From the NCBI GenBank assembly GCA_021648845.1, contig JAKJHY010000011.1, forward strand, positions 141,925-205,924: a stretch of DNA of 64,000 bases, in the 5' to 3' direction. Below, in pieces: positions 29,894 through 37,987 of this stretch. The notes under the pieces were generated by a model. The model was not told the origin of the DNA, made no database searches, and was given only the letters and a program-made list of their open reading frames with translations. Origin of the DNA: Mycobacterium sp. MBM. Lineage in GTDB: Bacteria; Actinomycetota; Actinomycetes; Mycobacteriales; Mycobacteriaceae. Numbering within the stretch: position 1 is the stretch's first letter; each line of letters begins with the position of its first letter. A program made the translations under genes and the position numbers.

Positions 29894-30826
29894 TCAGTCG
29901 CCGGTTTGGCCTGCGCGACGATATGGGTCATCGGCAGGAAGCCAGACGCCGGCGGCCCCGACACCCAGATCACCGACGTCACGGGAGAAGGCGTCGACGA
30001 CGGCGAGCACGGACTCCCGGTACTCGTTCCGCCGCCACACCAGTGACCACGTCCACAGCGGCACCGGATCGATCACGGGTCGGCGTACCAGATCGCGTGA
30101 CTCGGTGTCGTTCTGCCCCTTGGGATTGTTGAGGACCGGCCGACCCAGCCGGCGCACGTGATCGAAGAACGTCGGTCCGGTGACTCCGCCGTCATCGGTG
30201 CGCATGACGCGCGCCCCGGTATCGGCGGCGAACTGCTCGGCGTAGCGGTTCCACGACGACCAGCTCGCCGTATCGGTATCGACAAGCACCACAGTGTCTT
30301 TCGCGCGCACCGGCGTGTCATCGGCCCCCGGGCAGACGGCGTAGAGCCGGTCCACCCCGACCAGGCGGGCCTGCAACCCCAGCGCCTGCAGATCGTCGTT
30401 CTGCACCCAGCAGATCGCCAGATCGAGGCTGCCGTCGGCTACCCGGGCCGCCTGCGTGTGTGAGGGCATCACCCAGGTGTCGACCCGCAGGGTGGCGACC
30501 CCGGCGGCGCGCTCGGACCAGTCGACCGGACACCAGTTCACGCAGCCGATGCGCACCGGATCGTCGGTCGCCAGATTCATTGCCCGCCTGCGTAACTCGT
30601 CGGACTGCCGAACCAATGAGCGGGCATCGGGCAGCAGCGCGACCCCAGCCGGGGTGAGCGCCACCGAGCGGCGGTCCCGGTCGAACAGCTGCACCTTCAG
30701 ATCGCGTTCCAGCGCCTTGATCTGCTGGGACAGTGAGGGCCCCGCGATGCGCAGCCGCTCGGCCGCCCGGCCGAAGTTCAATTCCTCGGCGACGGTGACG
30801 AAGTACCGCAGCTGCCGCAGTTCCAC
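29894..30826 (-). CDS. LysR-family transcriptional regulator
   Basis: The 310-residue protein has the standard N-terminal helix-turn-helix (MELRQLRYFVTVAEELNFGR, then AGPSLSQQIKALERDLKVQL). An effector-binding region follows with periplasmic-binding-like strands (VRIGCVNWCPVDW, DLAICWVQNDDLQ). It is divergent from an SDR-NTF2 gene pair 123 bp away, with a T-N11-A type site between them. A transporter remnant lies at its 3' end. The effector is unknown. Confidence 0.88.
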   Translation of the reverse strand: MELRQLRYFVTVAEELNFGRAAERLRIAGPSLSQQIKALERDLKVQLFDRDRRSVALTPAGVALLPDARSLVRQSDELRRRAMNLATDDPVRIGCVNWCPVDWSERAAGVATLRVDTWVMPSHTQAARVADGSLDLAICWVQNDDLQALGLQARLVGVDRLYAVCPGADDTPVRAKDTVVLVDTDTASWSSWNRYAEQFAADTGARVMRTDDGGVTGPTFFDHVRRLGRPVLNNPKGQNDTESRDLVRRPVIDPVPLWTWSLVWRRNEYRESVLAVVDAFSRDVGDLGVGAAGVWLPADDPYRRAGQTGD

Positions 30827-30867
30827 CCGAGGAAGCCTAGTAGGCGCGCACTATCACCAGCGAGTTT

Positions 30868-30882
30868 TCCGGTCCTATCGGA
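30868..30882. promoter_or_regulatory. LysR-type T-N11-A operator candidate
   Basis: TCCGGTCCTATCGGA has the T-N11-A form with TCCG/CGGA arms and lies in the divergent LysR/SDR gap, 41 bp from the LysR start and 67 bp from the SDR start. That is a typical place for a LysR recognition site. The call rests on symmetry and position alone. Confidence 0.5.
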
Positions 30883-30949
30883 CAGGCATCGCGGCCGCCT
30901 TGAATGCGGTTGAGGCGAACAGATCATTTCACCGAGAAAGGCTCGACTC

Positions 30950-31657
30950 ATGAACGACCCCACCCGCGTCGCCATCATCACCGGCGCATCCCAGGGCATC
31001 GGCGCGGCACTCGTGCAGGGCTATCGCAAGCTCGGCTACGCCGTCGTCGCCAACTCACGCAATATCGGCCCCAGCGATGACCCGATGGTGCTCGCGGTAC
31101 CCGGCGATATCGGCGAGCCCGGCGTCGGTCAGCGCGTCATCGACGCTGCACTTGGGCACTTCGGACGTGTCGACACCGTCATCAACAACGCGGGCATCTT
31201 CATCGCCAAGCCGTTCACCGAGTACACCGACGCCGACTACGAGGCGATCACCGGGGTGAACCTGCGCGGCTTCTTCGAAGTGTCCCGCGCCGCGGTCGCC
31301 GCGATGCAGGACCACGGCGGGCATCTGGTGAACGTGTCGACCAGCCTGGTCGATCAGGCCACCACGGCGGCGCCGTCGGTGCTCGCCTCGCTGACCAAGG
31401 GCGGTCTCAACGCGGCCACAAGGTCGTTGGCTGTCGAGTACGCCACTCGCGGTATCCGGGTCAACGCAGTCGCCCTGGGCATCATCCGGACCCCCATGCA
31501 CTCCGATGACGACTACGCCGGTCTTGCCCAGCTGAACCCGCAGAAGCGCATCGGTGAGCAGTCCGATGTGGTGGATGCGGTGCTCTACCTGGAGCACGCC
31601 GGCTTCGTGACCGGTGAGATCCTGCACGTTGATGGCGGCCAGGCTGCGGGGCACTGA
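30950..31657 (+). CDS. SDR-fold oxidoreductase lacking the catalytic tyrosine
   Basis: The 235-residue protein has TGASQGIGAALVQGY (cofactor loop), INNAGIF and NVSTSLVDQ (catalytic Ser region). At the YxxxK position, however, it reads ALASLTK-like sequence with Ala146 replacing Tyr and Lys150 retained. It ends GEILHVDGGQAAGH, as in ordinary classical SDRs. It may use a different proton donor or act as a non-classical enzyme. It is followed after two bases by an NTF2-like gene and sits under the divergent LysR regulator. Confidence 0.82.
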   Translation: MNDPTRVAIITGASQGIGAALVQGYRKLGYAVVANSRNIGPSDDPMVLAVPGDIGEPGVGQRVIDAALGHFGRVDTVINNAGIFIAKPFTEYTDADYEAITGVNLRGFFEVSRAAVAAMQDHGGHLVNVSTSLVDQATTAAPSVLASLTKGGLNAATRSLAVEYATRGIRVNAVALGIIRTPMHSDDDYAGLAQLNPQKRIGEQSDVVDAVLYLEHAGFVTGEILHVDGGQAAGH

Positions 31658-31659
31658 CG

Positions 31660-32019
31660 ATGAGCGAAGAGGTCATTCGCGAGGTCCTCGACGTCTGGCG
31701 GGCGGGTATCGACGAGCACCAGCCGGACCGCGTCGCTCAGGTGTTCACCGAGGACGCGATCTTCCAAGGGTTGCGGCCCTACAGCGTGGGCCGCGCAGGT
31801 GTCCGCGAGTACTACGCGTCGCAGCCCGCAGGGCTGACCGTGCGGTACCGCATCCTGGAAACCCGCACGCCGGCCGAGGGTGTCGTGCTGGGCTACACGC
31901 GGGCCGACTTCACCTTCGCCGACGGGCGGGCCATCGGCCTGAACCTGAGCATCCTGGTCACCCGCACGCCGGGGGGCTGGCAGATCGCGCATTACCAGGT
32001 CAGCTCGATACCGGATTAG
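31660..32019 (+). CDS. SgcJ/EcaC-type NTF2-like protein
   Basis: The 119-residue protein is a single NTF2/SnoaL-like cone. It starts with a helix (EEVIREVLDVWRAGIDEHQ), has AQVFTEDAIFQGLRPYSVGR and ends with strands TPGGWQIAHYQVSSIPD. This layout fits the SgcJ/EcaC group. It begins two bases after the SDR stop and is probably co-expressed. Its stop overlaps the convergent luciferase-like gene by four bases. The ligand is unknown. Confidence 0.8.
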   Translation: MSEEVIREVLDVWRAGIDEHQPDRVAQVFTEDAIFQGLRPYSVGRAGVREYYASQPAGLTVRYRILETRTPAEGVVLGYTRADFTFADGRAIGLNLSILVTRTPGGWQIAHYQVSSIPD

Positions 32020-33005
32020 CTGAGCGCCGGGATGACCTCACGCTCGAACAACTCGATACCGGAACGGTCGTAGGCGGCCTCGGGGAAGTACACGATCGCG
32101 TACTCGCACCCCAGGTCACGCAGCCGGGTCAGCCGCTCGATGACCTGTTCCGGCGTGCCGGTGGCCGAGTCCGGTGAGGCGACGTTGGACAGCATGGCGT
32201 CGACGGCGTCCTCGCCGGCCTTGGGGATCTGCCGGCCACGGATGGCTCTCAGGCGGTCCTTGACCTCGGTCTCCGATTCGGCGATGACGGAGTTGACGTT
32301 GGCCGACCGCACGATCGCGTCGTAATCGGTGCCGACCTCCCCGCAGTGGCCGGCCAGGATCTGCGATTTGCGCTCGAACTCGGCGGGCACGCTGCTGAAG
32401 TTGGTGTACTGGGCGTACTTCGCGGCGATGCGCAGGGTGACCTTCTCACCGCCGCCGGCGATCCACAGCGGCAGGCCGCCCTGTTGCGGCGGCGTGGGCG
32501 CGACGATGGCGTCGTGCACCTGGTAGTGCTTCCCGTCGAAGGTGACCCGACCGTTGCGCCAGGCGTCGCGCATGATCTGCACACCCTCGTCGAGACGGCC
32601 CAGCCGTTCGCCCGCGGACGGGAAGCCATACCCATACGCACGCCATTCGTGCTCGTACCAACCGCCCCCGATACCCATCTGAGTGCGGCCGGCCGAGATG
32701 ACGTCCACGGTGGCCGCAACTTTTGCCAGGTAAGCCGGATTCCGGTAGCTCATGGCGGTACACATCTGGCCGAGTTTGACCCGTTCGGTGGTGGCCGCGA
32801 AGGCCGACATCAGGGTCCAGGCCTCGTGCGTGGCCTCATCGGTGGGCACCGGGACGGTGTGGAAGTGGTCGTATACCCACACCGAGTCCCACGTGCTGTT
32901 ATCGGCGTACCTGGCCAGGTCACGCATCACTGACCAGTGCTTATCGGTGGGGATGTCGACGAGGTCGAGGCGCCAACCTTGCGGGATGAACAGTCCGAAG
33001 CGCAT
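32016..33005 (-). CDS. LLM-class flavin-dependent oxidoreductase, probably F420-linked
   Basis: The 329-residue luciferase-like monooxygenase-fold protein starts MRFGLFIPQGWRLDLVDIP. It has WVYDHFHTVP, GQMCTAMSYRNPAYLAKVAATVDVIS and the glycine-rich IGGGWYEHEWRAYG, the cofactor pattern of mycobacterial F420-dependent LLM enzymes. The substrate is unknown. The ATG at 33005 opens the gene, with an 87-bp gap to the divergent exported-protein gene. Confidence 0.85.
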   Translation of the reverse strand: MRFGLFIPQGWRLDLVDIPTDKHWSVMRDLARYADNSTWDSVWVYDHFHTVPVPTDEATHEAWTLMSAFAATTERVKLGQMCTAMSYRNPAYLAKVAATVDVISAGRTQMGIGGGWYEHEWRAYGYGFPSAGERLGRLDEGVQIMRDAWRNGRVTFDGKHYQVHDAIVAPTPPQQGGLPLWIAGGGEKVTLRIAAKYAQYTNFSSVPAEFERKSQILAGHCGEVGTDYDAIVRSANVNSVIAESETEVKDRLRAIRGRQIPKAGEDAVDAMLSNVASPDSATGTPEQVIERLTRLRDLGCEYAIVYFPEAAYDRSGIELFEREVIPALS

Positions 33006-33092
33006 AGCTCAAACTCTAGGCCCGCCCACGGCAATGTCGAATCGTCTACACTTGCGAGAAATCATTCGCTGGATCAACGCTGAGGACTGGTC

Positions 33093-33779
33093 ATGACCGC
33101 CATCAAACGTCGCTTCGCGGCCGCTTCGCTGGCCGCGCTGATGCCGCTGGCTGCCATCTCGATCGCCACCGCGGCGCCGAGCGTCGCCGAGACCACCTGT
33201 GGTGCCGGCCAGTCCGAGTTCAACGGCAACTGCGTGGACAACTGCAACAAGTCGCAGGTCCGCAACTCCGATACCGGCAAGTGCCAGTCGCTGCTGTCGG
33301 CCGCCCTGCAGAAGGCCGAGACCCCGGCCGTTGCCAAGCTGACCCCCGAGCAGATGGGTGGGGCCTGGCAGTTGGCCCAGCAGGCGGGGGCGATCCCCGA
33401 GGGCACCCGAGTCTGGAACTCGGTCGTCGGCACGGTGGACACCGTGGTCGGCTGGCCGGTGCTGGCCACCTCCGCCGCCGCGGACACCGCGGCCACGTTG
33501 GCATTCCTGGGATTGGTACCCGGCAGCGTCGGTGGCACTGGCCTTCGGAGCGCCGCGAGCGCTACCGGCGCCACGTTCTCGGCGGCCAATGACATCGCCC
33601 AGGTGGCCCGGGCGCTGCCCTCACCGCAGGTCGGTCTGCCCAAGATCGGTGTGCCGCCGCACCCGAAGCTGGGCTTCCCGCCGCATCCGAAGATCGGTAT
33701 GCCGCGCATCGGGATGCCGAAGTTGGGCGGCACCGGTATCTGCGGTCCGAAGCTGCTGTTCTTCACCCCCTGCCTCTGA
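33093..33779 (+). CDS. Exported protein with Cys-rich head and Pro/Gly/Lys repeat tail
   Basis: The 228-residue protein has a signal peptide (residues 1-33, ending in APSVAET) and a small disulfide-rich segment (CGAGQSEFNGNCVDNCNKSQV, then GKC). A middle region with two hydrophobic stretches follows (PVLATSAAADTAATLAFLGL). The tail consists of short repeats of the form KIGVPPHPKLG and KIGMPRIGMPKLG, ending with two cysteines. I do not recognise the family. It is probably a secreted or wall-associated mycobacterial protein. Confidence 0.7.
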   Translation: MTAIKRRFAAASLAALMPLAAISIATAAPSVAETTCGAGQSEFNGNCVDNCNKSQVRNSDTGKCQSLLSAALQKAETPAVAKLTPEQMGGAWQLAQQAGAIPEGTRVWNSVVGTVDTVVGWPVLATSAAADTAATLAFLGLVPGSVGGTGLRSAASATGATFSAANDIAQVARALPSPQVGLPKIGVPPHPKLGFPPHPKIGMPRIGMPKLGGTGICGPKLLFFTPCL

Positions 33780-33782
33780 GTC

Positions 33783-34208
33783 ATGGCGCTGTCTCGGGAG
33801 GAACGTGAACGGTTTCTTGCCGAGCCACATATCGCCGCACTGTCGGTGAGCGCCGGCGCCACGCGTGGCCCGTTGACGCTGCCGATCTGGTATCAGTACT
33901 CCCCCGGCGGTCAGCCGTGGTTCATCACCGGGGCCGGCTCACGCAAGCACCGCCTCATCGAGGCGGCGGGTTATCTGTCCCTGATGGTCGAGCGCGTCGA
34001 ACCGACCGTGCGCTATGTCGCCGTCGACGGTGCGGTGGACCGGATCGAGGAAGCCACCGACGAGCAGCTCGTCGAAGTGACCAAGCGCTACCTGCCGCCT
34101 GCTGCGGTGCAGCCGTATCTGGAGATGGCCCGGCGGGAGCATGGGCCGAGCGTCGCGGTGTTCATGAAGCCCAAGCACTGGCTGTCGGCTGATCTGGGCG
34201 GCTTCTAA
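33783..34208 (+). CDS. Pyridoxamine-phosphate-oxidase-like flavin/F420-binding protein
   Basis: The 141-residue split beta-barrel protein has FLAEPHIAALSVSAGATRGPL, LPIWYQYSPGGQPWFITGAGSRK (phosphate-binding region) and ending MKPKHWLSADLGGF. It belongs to the PNPOx/flavin-deazaflavin oxidoreductase superfamily, common in mycobacteria as F420-dependent reductases. The substrate is unknown. It begins three bases after the exported-protein gene and ends overlapping the convergent TetR gene by four bases. Confidence 0.8.
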   Translation: MALSREERERFLAEPHIAALSVSAGATRGPLTLPIWYQYSPGGQPWFITGAGSRKHRLIEAAGYLSLMVERVEPTVRYVAVDGAVDRIEEATDEQLVEVTKRYLPPAAVQPYLEMARREHGPSVAVFMKPKHWLSADLGGF

Positions 34209-34744
34209 CTCAGCCCGAGCGCGGCGAGTGCGCCGGCCACCCCGGCGTCGCGCAGTGCGTCGGCCGGGGCGTCGGGGAATTGCAGACAGCAGTCCTGCAA
34301 TCCGCCGAGTGCGATGACCGCGCGCACGGCCTGATCCAACGTCTGTTCCGGCCCGTAGATCACCCGGCTCAACCGCTCCCGCCACGCCAGCATGCTGTCG
34401 ACGAGTCCGAGATTGGCGATGGTGCTCAGCTCCGAGACCACGGTCACCAGGTCGGCACGATGGGCATAGAAGTAGTCGAAGTACCCCTCCAGCAGCTGGG
34501 TCGGCGTGAGACCCGCGGCCTGCTCACACTCCAGCACGAACTGTTCGCCGCCTTCGATGAGGGGCGCAACGATACTGCGGACCAGGTCATCCCGCGATGT
34601 GAAGTGGTAGTAGAGCGCGGGTTTGGTGATCCCGAGCCTGGCAGCGATGTCCTGCAGGCTGGTGCGCTGGACACCCTTCTCGGCGAATAGCTCGCGGGCC
34701 ACTTGCTGGATCCGCTGCCGGGTATCCGACCGTGGAGCACTCAC
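34205..34744 (-). CDS. TetR-family regulator
   Basis: The 179-residue protein has an N-terminal TetR helix-turn-helix (ARELFAEKGVQRTSLQDIAARLGITKPALYYHFTSRDDLV, residues about 15-53) and an all-helical ligand domain. It is divergent from an FAD monooxygenase, with two matching 18-bp dyads in the 75-bp gap, so it probably represses both genes until a substrate binds. The start is GTG at 34744. Confidence 0.88.
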   Translation of the reverse strand: MSAPRSDTRQRIQQVARELFAEKGVQRTSLQDIAARLGITKPALYYHFTSRDDLVRSIVAPLIEGGEQFVLECEQAAGLTPTQLLEGYFDYFYAHRADLVTVVSELSTIANLGLVDSMLAWRERLSRVIYGPEQTLDQAVRAVIALGGLQDCCLQFPDAPADALRDAGVAGALAALGLS

Positions 34745-34756
34745 GTACCCACCCTA

Positions 34757-34807
34757 ACTGACCGATCGTTAAGTAAACTTGGGCCGACCACTTACCGACC
34801 GTTAAGT
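34757..34807. promoter_or_regulatory. Two TetR operators between the TetR and FAD monooxygenase genes
   Basis: ACTGACCGATCGTTAAGT (34757-34774) and ACTTACCGACCGTTAAGT (34790-34807) agree at 16 of 18 positions. Both are imperfect dyads with ACT/AGT ends. Their 33-bp spacing is about three helical turns, which suits two dimers on one face. The second site ends 12 bp before the monooxygenase ATG. Confidence 0.75.
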
Positions 34808-34819
34808 AAGGAGTGGGTC

Positions 34820-36028
34820 ATGAGGGTTCTTGTGCAGGGCGCAAGCATCGCCGGGCCGGTGGCGGCCTACTGGCTGAACCGCCGGGGTTTCGACGTCACC
34901 GTGGTCGAACGGGCAACGCAGCTTCGCAAGACCGGCGGCCACGCCATCGACCTGTTCGGTCCGGCCATGGAGATCGCCGAGAGCATGGGGGTACTCGATC
35001 AGGTGATGGCCCACGCCACCGGCACCAAGACCATCACTTTCCACCGACCGGGTGCACGCCGACCCACGCATATCGACTACCGCAAGCTGTCATCCACGCT
35101 GTCGGACCGCCATGTGGAGATCATGCGTGACGACCTCAGCCAGATCTTCTACGACGCCGGCAAGGACGCTGTCGAATATCTCTTCGGCGATCACCTCACC
35201 GAGATCGGCGAGGACGGCGCGGTCACCTTCGCGCACCACGCATCGCGGCGGTTCGACCTGGTGCTCGGCGCGGACGGATTGCACTCCGGGGTGCGGCAGC
35301 TGGTGTTCGGCGACGCCAGCGGGAACCAGGAGTTCCTCGGGGCTTACCTCTGCGTGCTGTCCGTTCCGAAATCACTTGCCCTCGATGGCGAAATGACCGG
35401 TTTCGTCGACGTGGACCGCACGGCGATGATCTACACCGCCGATCACCTCGATGATGCTCGGGCGGTCTTCATCTTCCGGCCCGTCAATGACTTCCGCTAC
35501 GACCATCGCGATACGGCCAGTCAGCAGCGCCAGCTGTGTGAGCGGTTCGCCGGGATGAGCGCCGAGGTGGATCGCTGGCTGGACGAACTCGGGCACACAC
35601 CGGCGTTCTACTTCGACGCCGTCACCCAGCTGCAATTGACCAGCTGGTGCCGCGGCCGGGTGGCGCTGGTGGGCGACGCCGGCTACTGTCCGGGCCCCGC
35701 GGTCGGTGGCAGCACCAGCCTCGCGGTGATCGGGGCCTATGTGCTGGCCGGCGAACTGCACCGGGCCGAAGGCGACCCGACCGTCGGCTTCGGCGCCTAC
35801 GAGCGGGTCATGCATGAGCCGGTGATCGGTGCCCGCGCCCTGGCCAAGAGCGTGGCGAGGAGCATTCTTCCGTCCTCGGGACTCGGCGTGCGAGCATTGA
35901 TCGCTGCAGGACAACTGATCTCGGCGCTGCCGACGCCACTGACCGCCGCGCTGGCCCGACTCAACAGCAAGGGGCTCCGGCTCTACGACTCCATCGAGGT
36001 GCCGCGGTACGCGCTAACCGACGTCTGA
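34820..36028 (+). CDS. FAD-dependent aromatic-ring-type monooxygenase
   Basis: The 402-residue protein is of the PHBH/TetX class. It has the Rossmann start VLVQGASIAGPVAAYWLNRRG, RKTGGHAIDLFGPAMEI, the FDLVLGADGLHSGVRQ (DG motif) and the second FAD motif VALVGDAGYCPGPAVGGSTS. It hydroxylates or epoxidises an unknown small molecule. GGAG precedes the ATG at 34820; upstream extension crosses the operators. The TetR neighbour suggests induction by the substrate. Confidence 0.87.
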   Translation: MRVLVQGASIAGPVAAYWLNRRGFDVTVVERATQLRKTGGHAIDLFGPAMEIAESMGVLDQVMAHATGTKTITFHRPGARRPTHIDYRKLSSTLSDRHVEIMRDDLSQIFYDAGKDAVEYLFGDHLTEIGEDGAVTFAHHASRRFDLVLGADGLHSGVRQLVFGDASGNQEFLGAYLCVLSVPKSLALDGEMTGFVDVDRTAMIYTADHLDDARAVFIFRPVNDFRYDHRDTASQQRQLCERFAGMSAEVDRWLDELGHTPAFYFDAVTQLQLTSWCRGRVALVGDAGYCPGPAVGGSTSLAVIGAYVLAGELHRAEGDPTVGFGAYERVMHEPVIGARALAKSVARSILPSSGLGVRALIAAGQLISALPTPLTAALARLNSKGLRLYDSIEVPRYALTDV

Positions 36029-36985
36029 GCCGTCGCGGCGCGCAATGTCGCGGCACCGGTACAACTCGGCGTCCGCCCGCGCGTACAGATCGGCGATGTC
36101 GACCGACCCGGACGCTGCGGTGGCGGTACCGATGCTCGCCCGCGGGGTGCGCGACCGAACGTCCTCCAGGAACCCCGCGAGGTCGTCTCCGGCCATGCAG
36201 GCGGCGAACTCGTCACCGCCGAGCCGTGCGAGCACGGCGCCGCGGGGAGCTGCTCGCGCCCACTGCCGGGCGTAGTCGGTGATCAGGCGGTCCCCCGCGG
36301 GATGGCCCTGGGTGTCGTTGAGACCCTTCAGGTCATCGATGTCGAGTGCGACGACGGCGATCGGCGAGGACGCTCCCAGCATCGCCAGCAGATCGGCGGT
36401 GGCGATCTCCCACCCCGCCCGGTTCAGCAGTCCGGTGAGCGGATCGGTGCAGGCCGCGGTGAACATCGCCCGCATCAACAACCCGAATGACTCGGCCGCG
36501 CCGGCGATAGCCACCACGATGATCAGGATGGTGATGACTCCTACATGCGGTGCCGGTGCGATGACAACAGCCGCCACACAGGCCGCGATCAGGAAGCCGA
36601 TGAGCACCAACGCCCGTCGGGGTGGGTGGAAGGCCCGGATATACATCGCCAGGAACATCGGTGCAATGAGACAGACGTATTCAGCGGTGAGCGTGACGTG
36701 GAAAGCCATCACGATCGGCGTGGCGAGGACAGCCAGCGCGGTGGCGAACATGACATGGTTCGGCCTGACAGCCAGCTGCACCAGGCCCAGCACACCCAAC
36801 ACGACGGCGATGATGCCGCCGGCCGGGTTGCCATAGGCGAGGTCGGTGCGCACCGGGAAGATCGTGAACACCACACCGTAGGTGAAGAGAAATGTCGTCG
36901 CGCCCAGGTAGATGCGCAGCAACCTGACACGCTGGCCACCGACGAACTGACTGCTCGCCCCCGCGAGCGAGGTGATGCGGGACAT
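36014..36985 (-). CDS. Membrane-bound diguanylate cyclase (GGDEF)
   Basis: The 323-residue protein has about six membrane helices (residues 22-165), a linker and a C-terminal GGDEF domain. That domain contains DPLTGLLNRAGWE, VALDIDDLKGLNDTQGHPAGD and an intact RLGGDEFAACM active loop. No EAL domain follows. It should make cyclic di-GMP from two GTP. The N-terminal helices may sense a membrane signal. Its 3' end overlaps the convergent monooxygenase by 15 bp. Confidence 0.87.
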   Translation of the reverse strand: MSRITSLAGASSQFVGGQRVRLLRIYLGATTFLFTYGVVFTIFPVRTDLAYGNPAGGIIAVVLGVLGLVQLAVRPNHVMFATALAVLATPIVMAFHVTLTAEYVCLIAPMFLAMYIRAFHPPRRALVLIGFLIAACVAAVVIAPAPHVGVITILIIVVAIAGAAESFGLLMRAMFTAACTDPLTGLLNRAGWEIATADLLAMLGASSPIAVVALDIDDLKGLNDTQGHPAGDRLITDYARQWARAAPRGAVLARLGGDEFAACMAGDDLAGFLEDVRSRTPRASIGTATAASGSVDIADLYARADAELYRCRDIARRDGSDVG

Positions 36986-37288
36986 GATCGACAGCCTGCT
37001 CTACGTGCGGCGCCGATACAACGCAGCCGACGCGGGCCCGCTCACTTCCAGCGCGGGGGTGCGCGGCAATGCACCGGCGAAGGTCTCGATGGCATCGCGC
37101 ACTGCTGTCAAGGCACCTACCGATCAGGCGAATTAGGTTGCGCCGTAGGCGGTCAGCAGGGGGACGCTGCCGGTCACCAGGCAAGTGCGCACCGCGGTTG
37201 CCAGTGGCTATGACAGAACAGTCTCGTTCAGATTGAGATGTGATGTCGTGCAGGTGCGTTCTCGGCGGGGGCTGACAAGATCGGACGG
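36986..37288. other. Gene-free stretch between the diguanylate cyclase and the metal island
   Basis: No gene can be supported in these 303 bases. On the minus strand a short open frame of about 38 codons ends near 37000 (around RDAIETFAGALPRTPALEVS), and another of about 23 codons ends near 37136. Both have coding-like base use and could be the tail ends of deleted genes. The stretch also carries the promoters of the two flanking divergent genes. Confidence 0.4.
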
Positions 37289-37987
37289 GTGTCGATCAAG
37301 GCGGCCCCGAAAACCGACAGCAGGCTGGCTGCGCGCTGCGCCGCGCTCGCCTCGCTCGGGGCTGCTGCCATACATTTCGGGGTGGTGCCCGCACATTGGC
37401 GGGAGTGGGCACTTGCCGGGGCGTTCTTCGCCGCGCTGGCCGGGTTCCAGCTGATCTGGGCGGCATTGATCTTGGTCAGGACCACCACGCCGGTGCTTGC
37501 CGCGGGGATCGCGCTCAACGTGGGCGCGGTGGCGCTCTGGGTGCTGTCCCGCACCGAGGGCGCGCCGTTCGGCCCGCACGCCGGGGAGCCGGAGCTGGTG
37601 CAGACCGCCGACCTGTGTGCGCTGTTGTTGCAGACCTACGTCGTGATGGGTGCGTGCTGGATCTGGTACCGCGGGCTGGACGGTGAGCCGGTGTCGGCGC
37701 TCGCCAGCGGTGCGGTTCTGGCGGGGGCCATCGGTGTCGTCGCGCTGGCTTCGACCGTCGGTTTCGCCGCGGGCCAGCGCCACAGTCACCACAGCCCCGC
37801 CGAGGTGGATGCCGCACACCACGGAGCACACGTCGGCGATACCGGCGGCCATCCCGCGCAGCCGGCCGTCCCGCTCGGCAATGCACCCGCGCAGGCTCCG
37901 GCAGCGGCACCGCATGCGGATGGTGCAGTGGCGGCCGTGCCGCCAGCGCAGGAACTGCACAGCGACCACCACGACCATCACGAATAG
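37289..37987 (+). CDS. Membrane protein with His-rich C-terminus, linked to a metal ATPase
   Basis: The 232-residue protein has about four or five membrane helices (residues 14-165) and a soluble tail rich in His (QRHSHHSPAEVDAAHHGAHVG, ending SDHHDHHE) with Pro/Ala linkers. The tail could bind copper or another metal. The start is GTG at 37289. It is convergent with and overlaps the P-type ATPase by ten bases. I do not recognise a named family; a metal role is inferred from composition and place. Confidence 0.65.
   Translation: MSIKAAPKTDSRLAARCAALASLGAAAIHFGVVPAHWREWALAGAFFAALAGFQLIWAALILVRTTTPVLAAGIALNVGAVALWVLSRTEGAPFGPHAGEPELVQTADLCALLLQTYVVMGACWIWYRGLDGEPVSALASGAVLAGAIGVVALASTVGFAAGQRHSHHSPAEVDAAHHGAHVGDTGGHPAQPAVPLGNAPAQAPAAAPHADGAVAAVPPAQELHSDHHDHHE

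Noticed and set aside
36986..37288. Short minus-strand frames in the gap before the metal island
   Set aside because: They lack starts and recognisable family motifs; described as a gap with possible remnants only.
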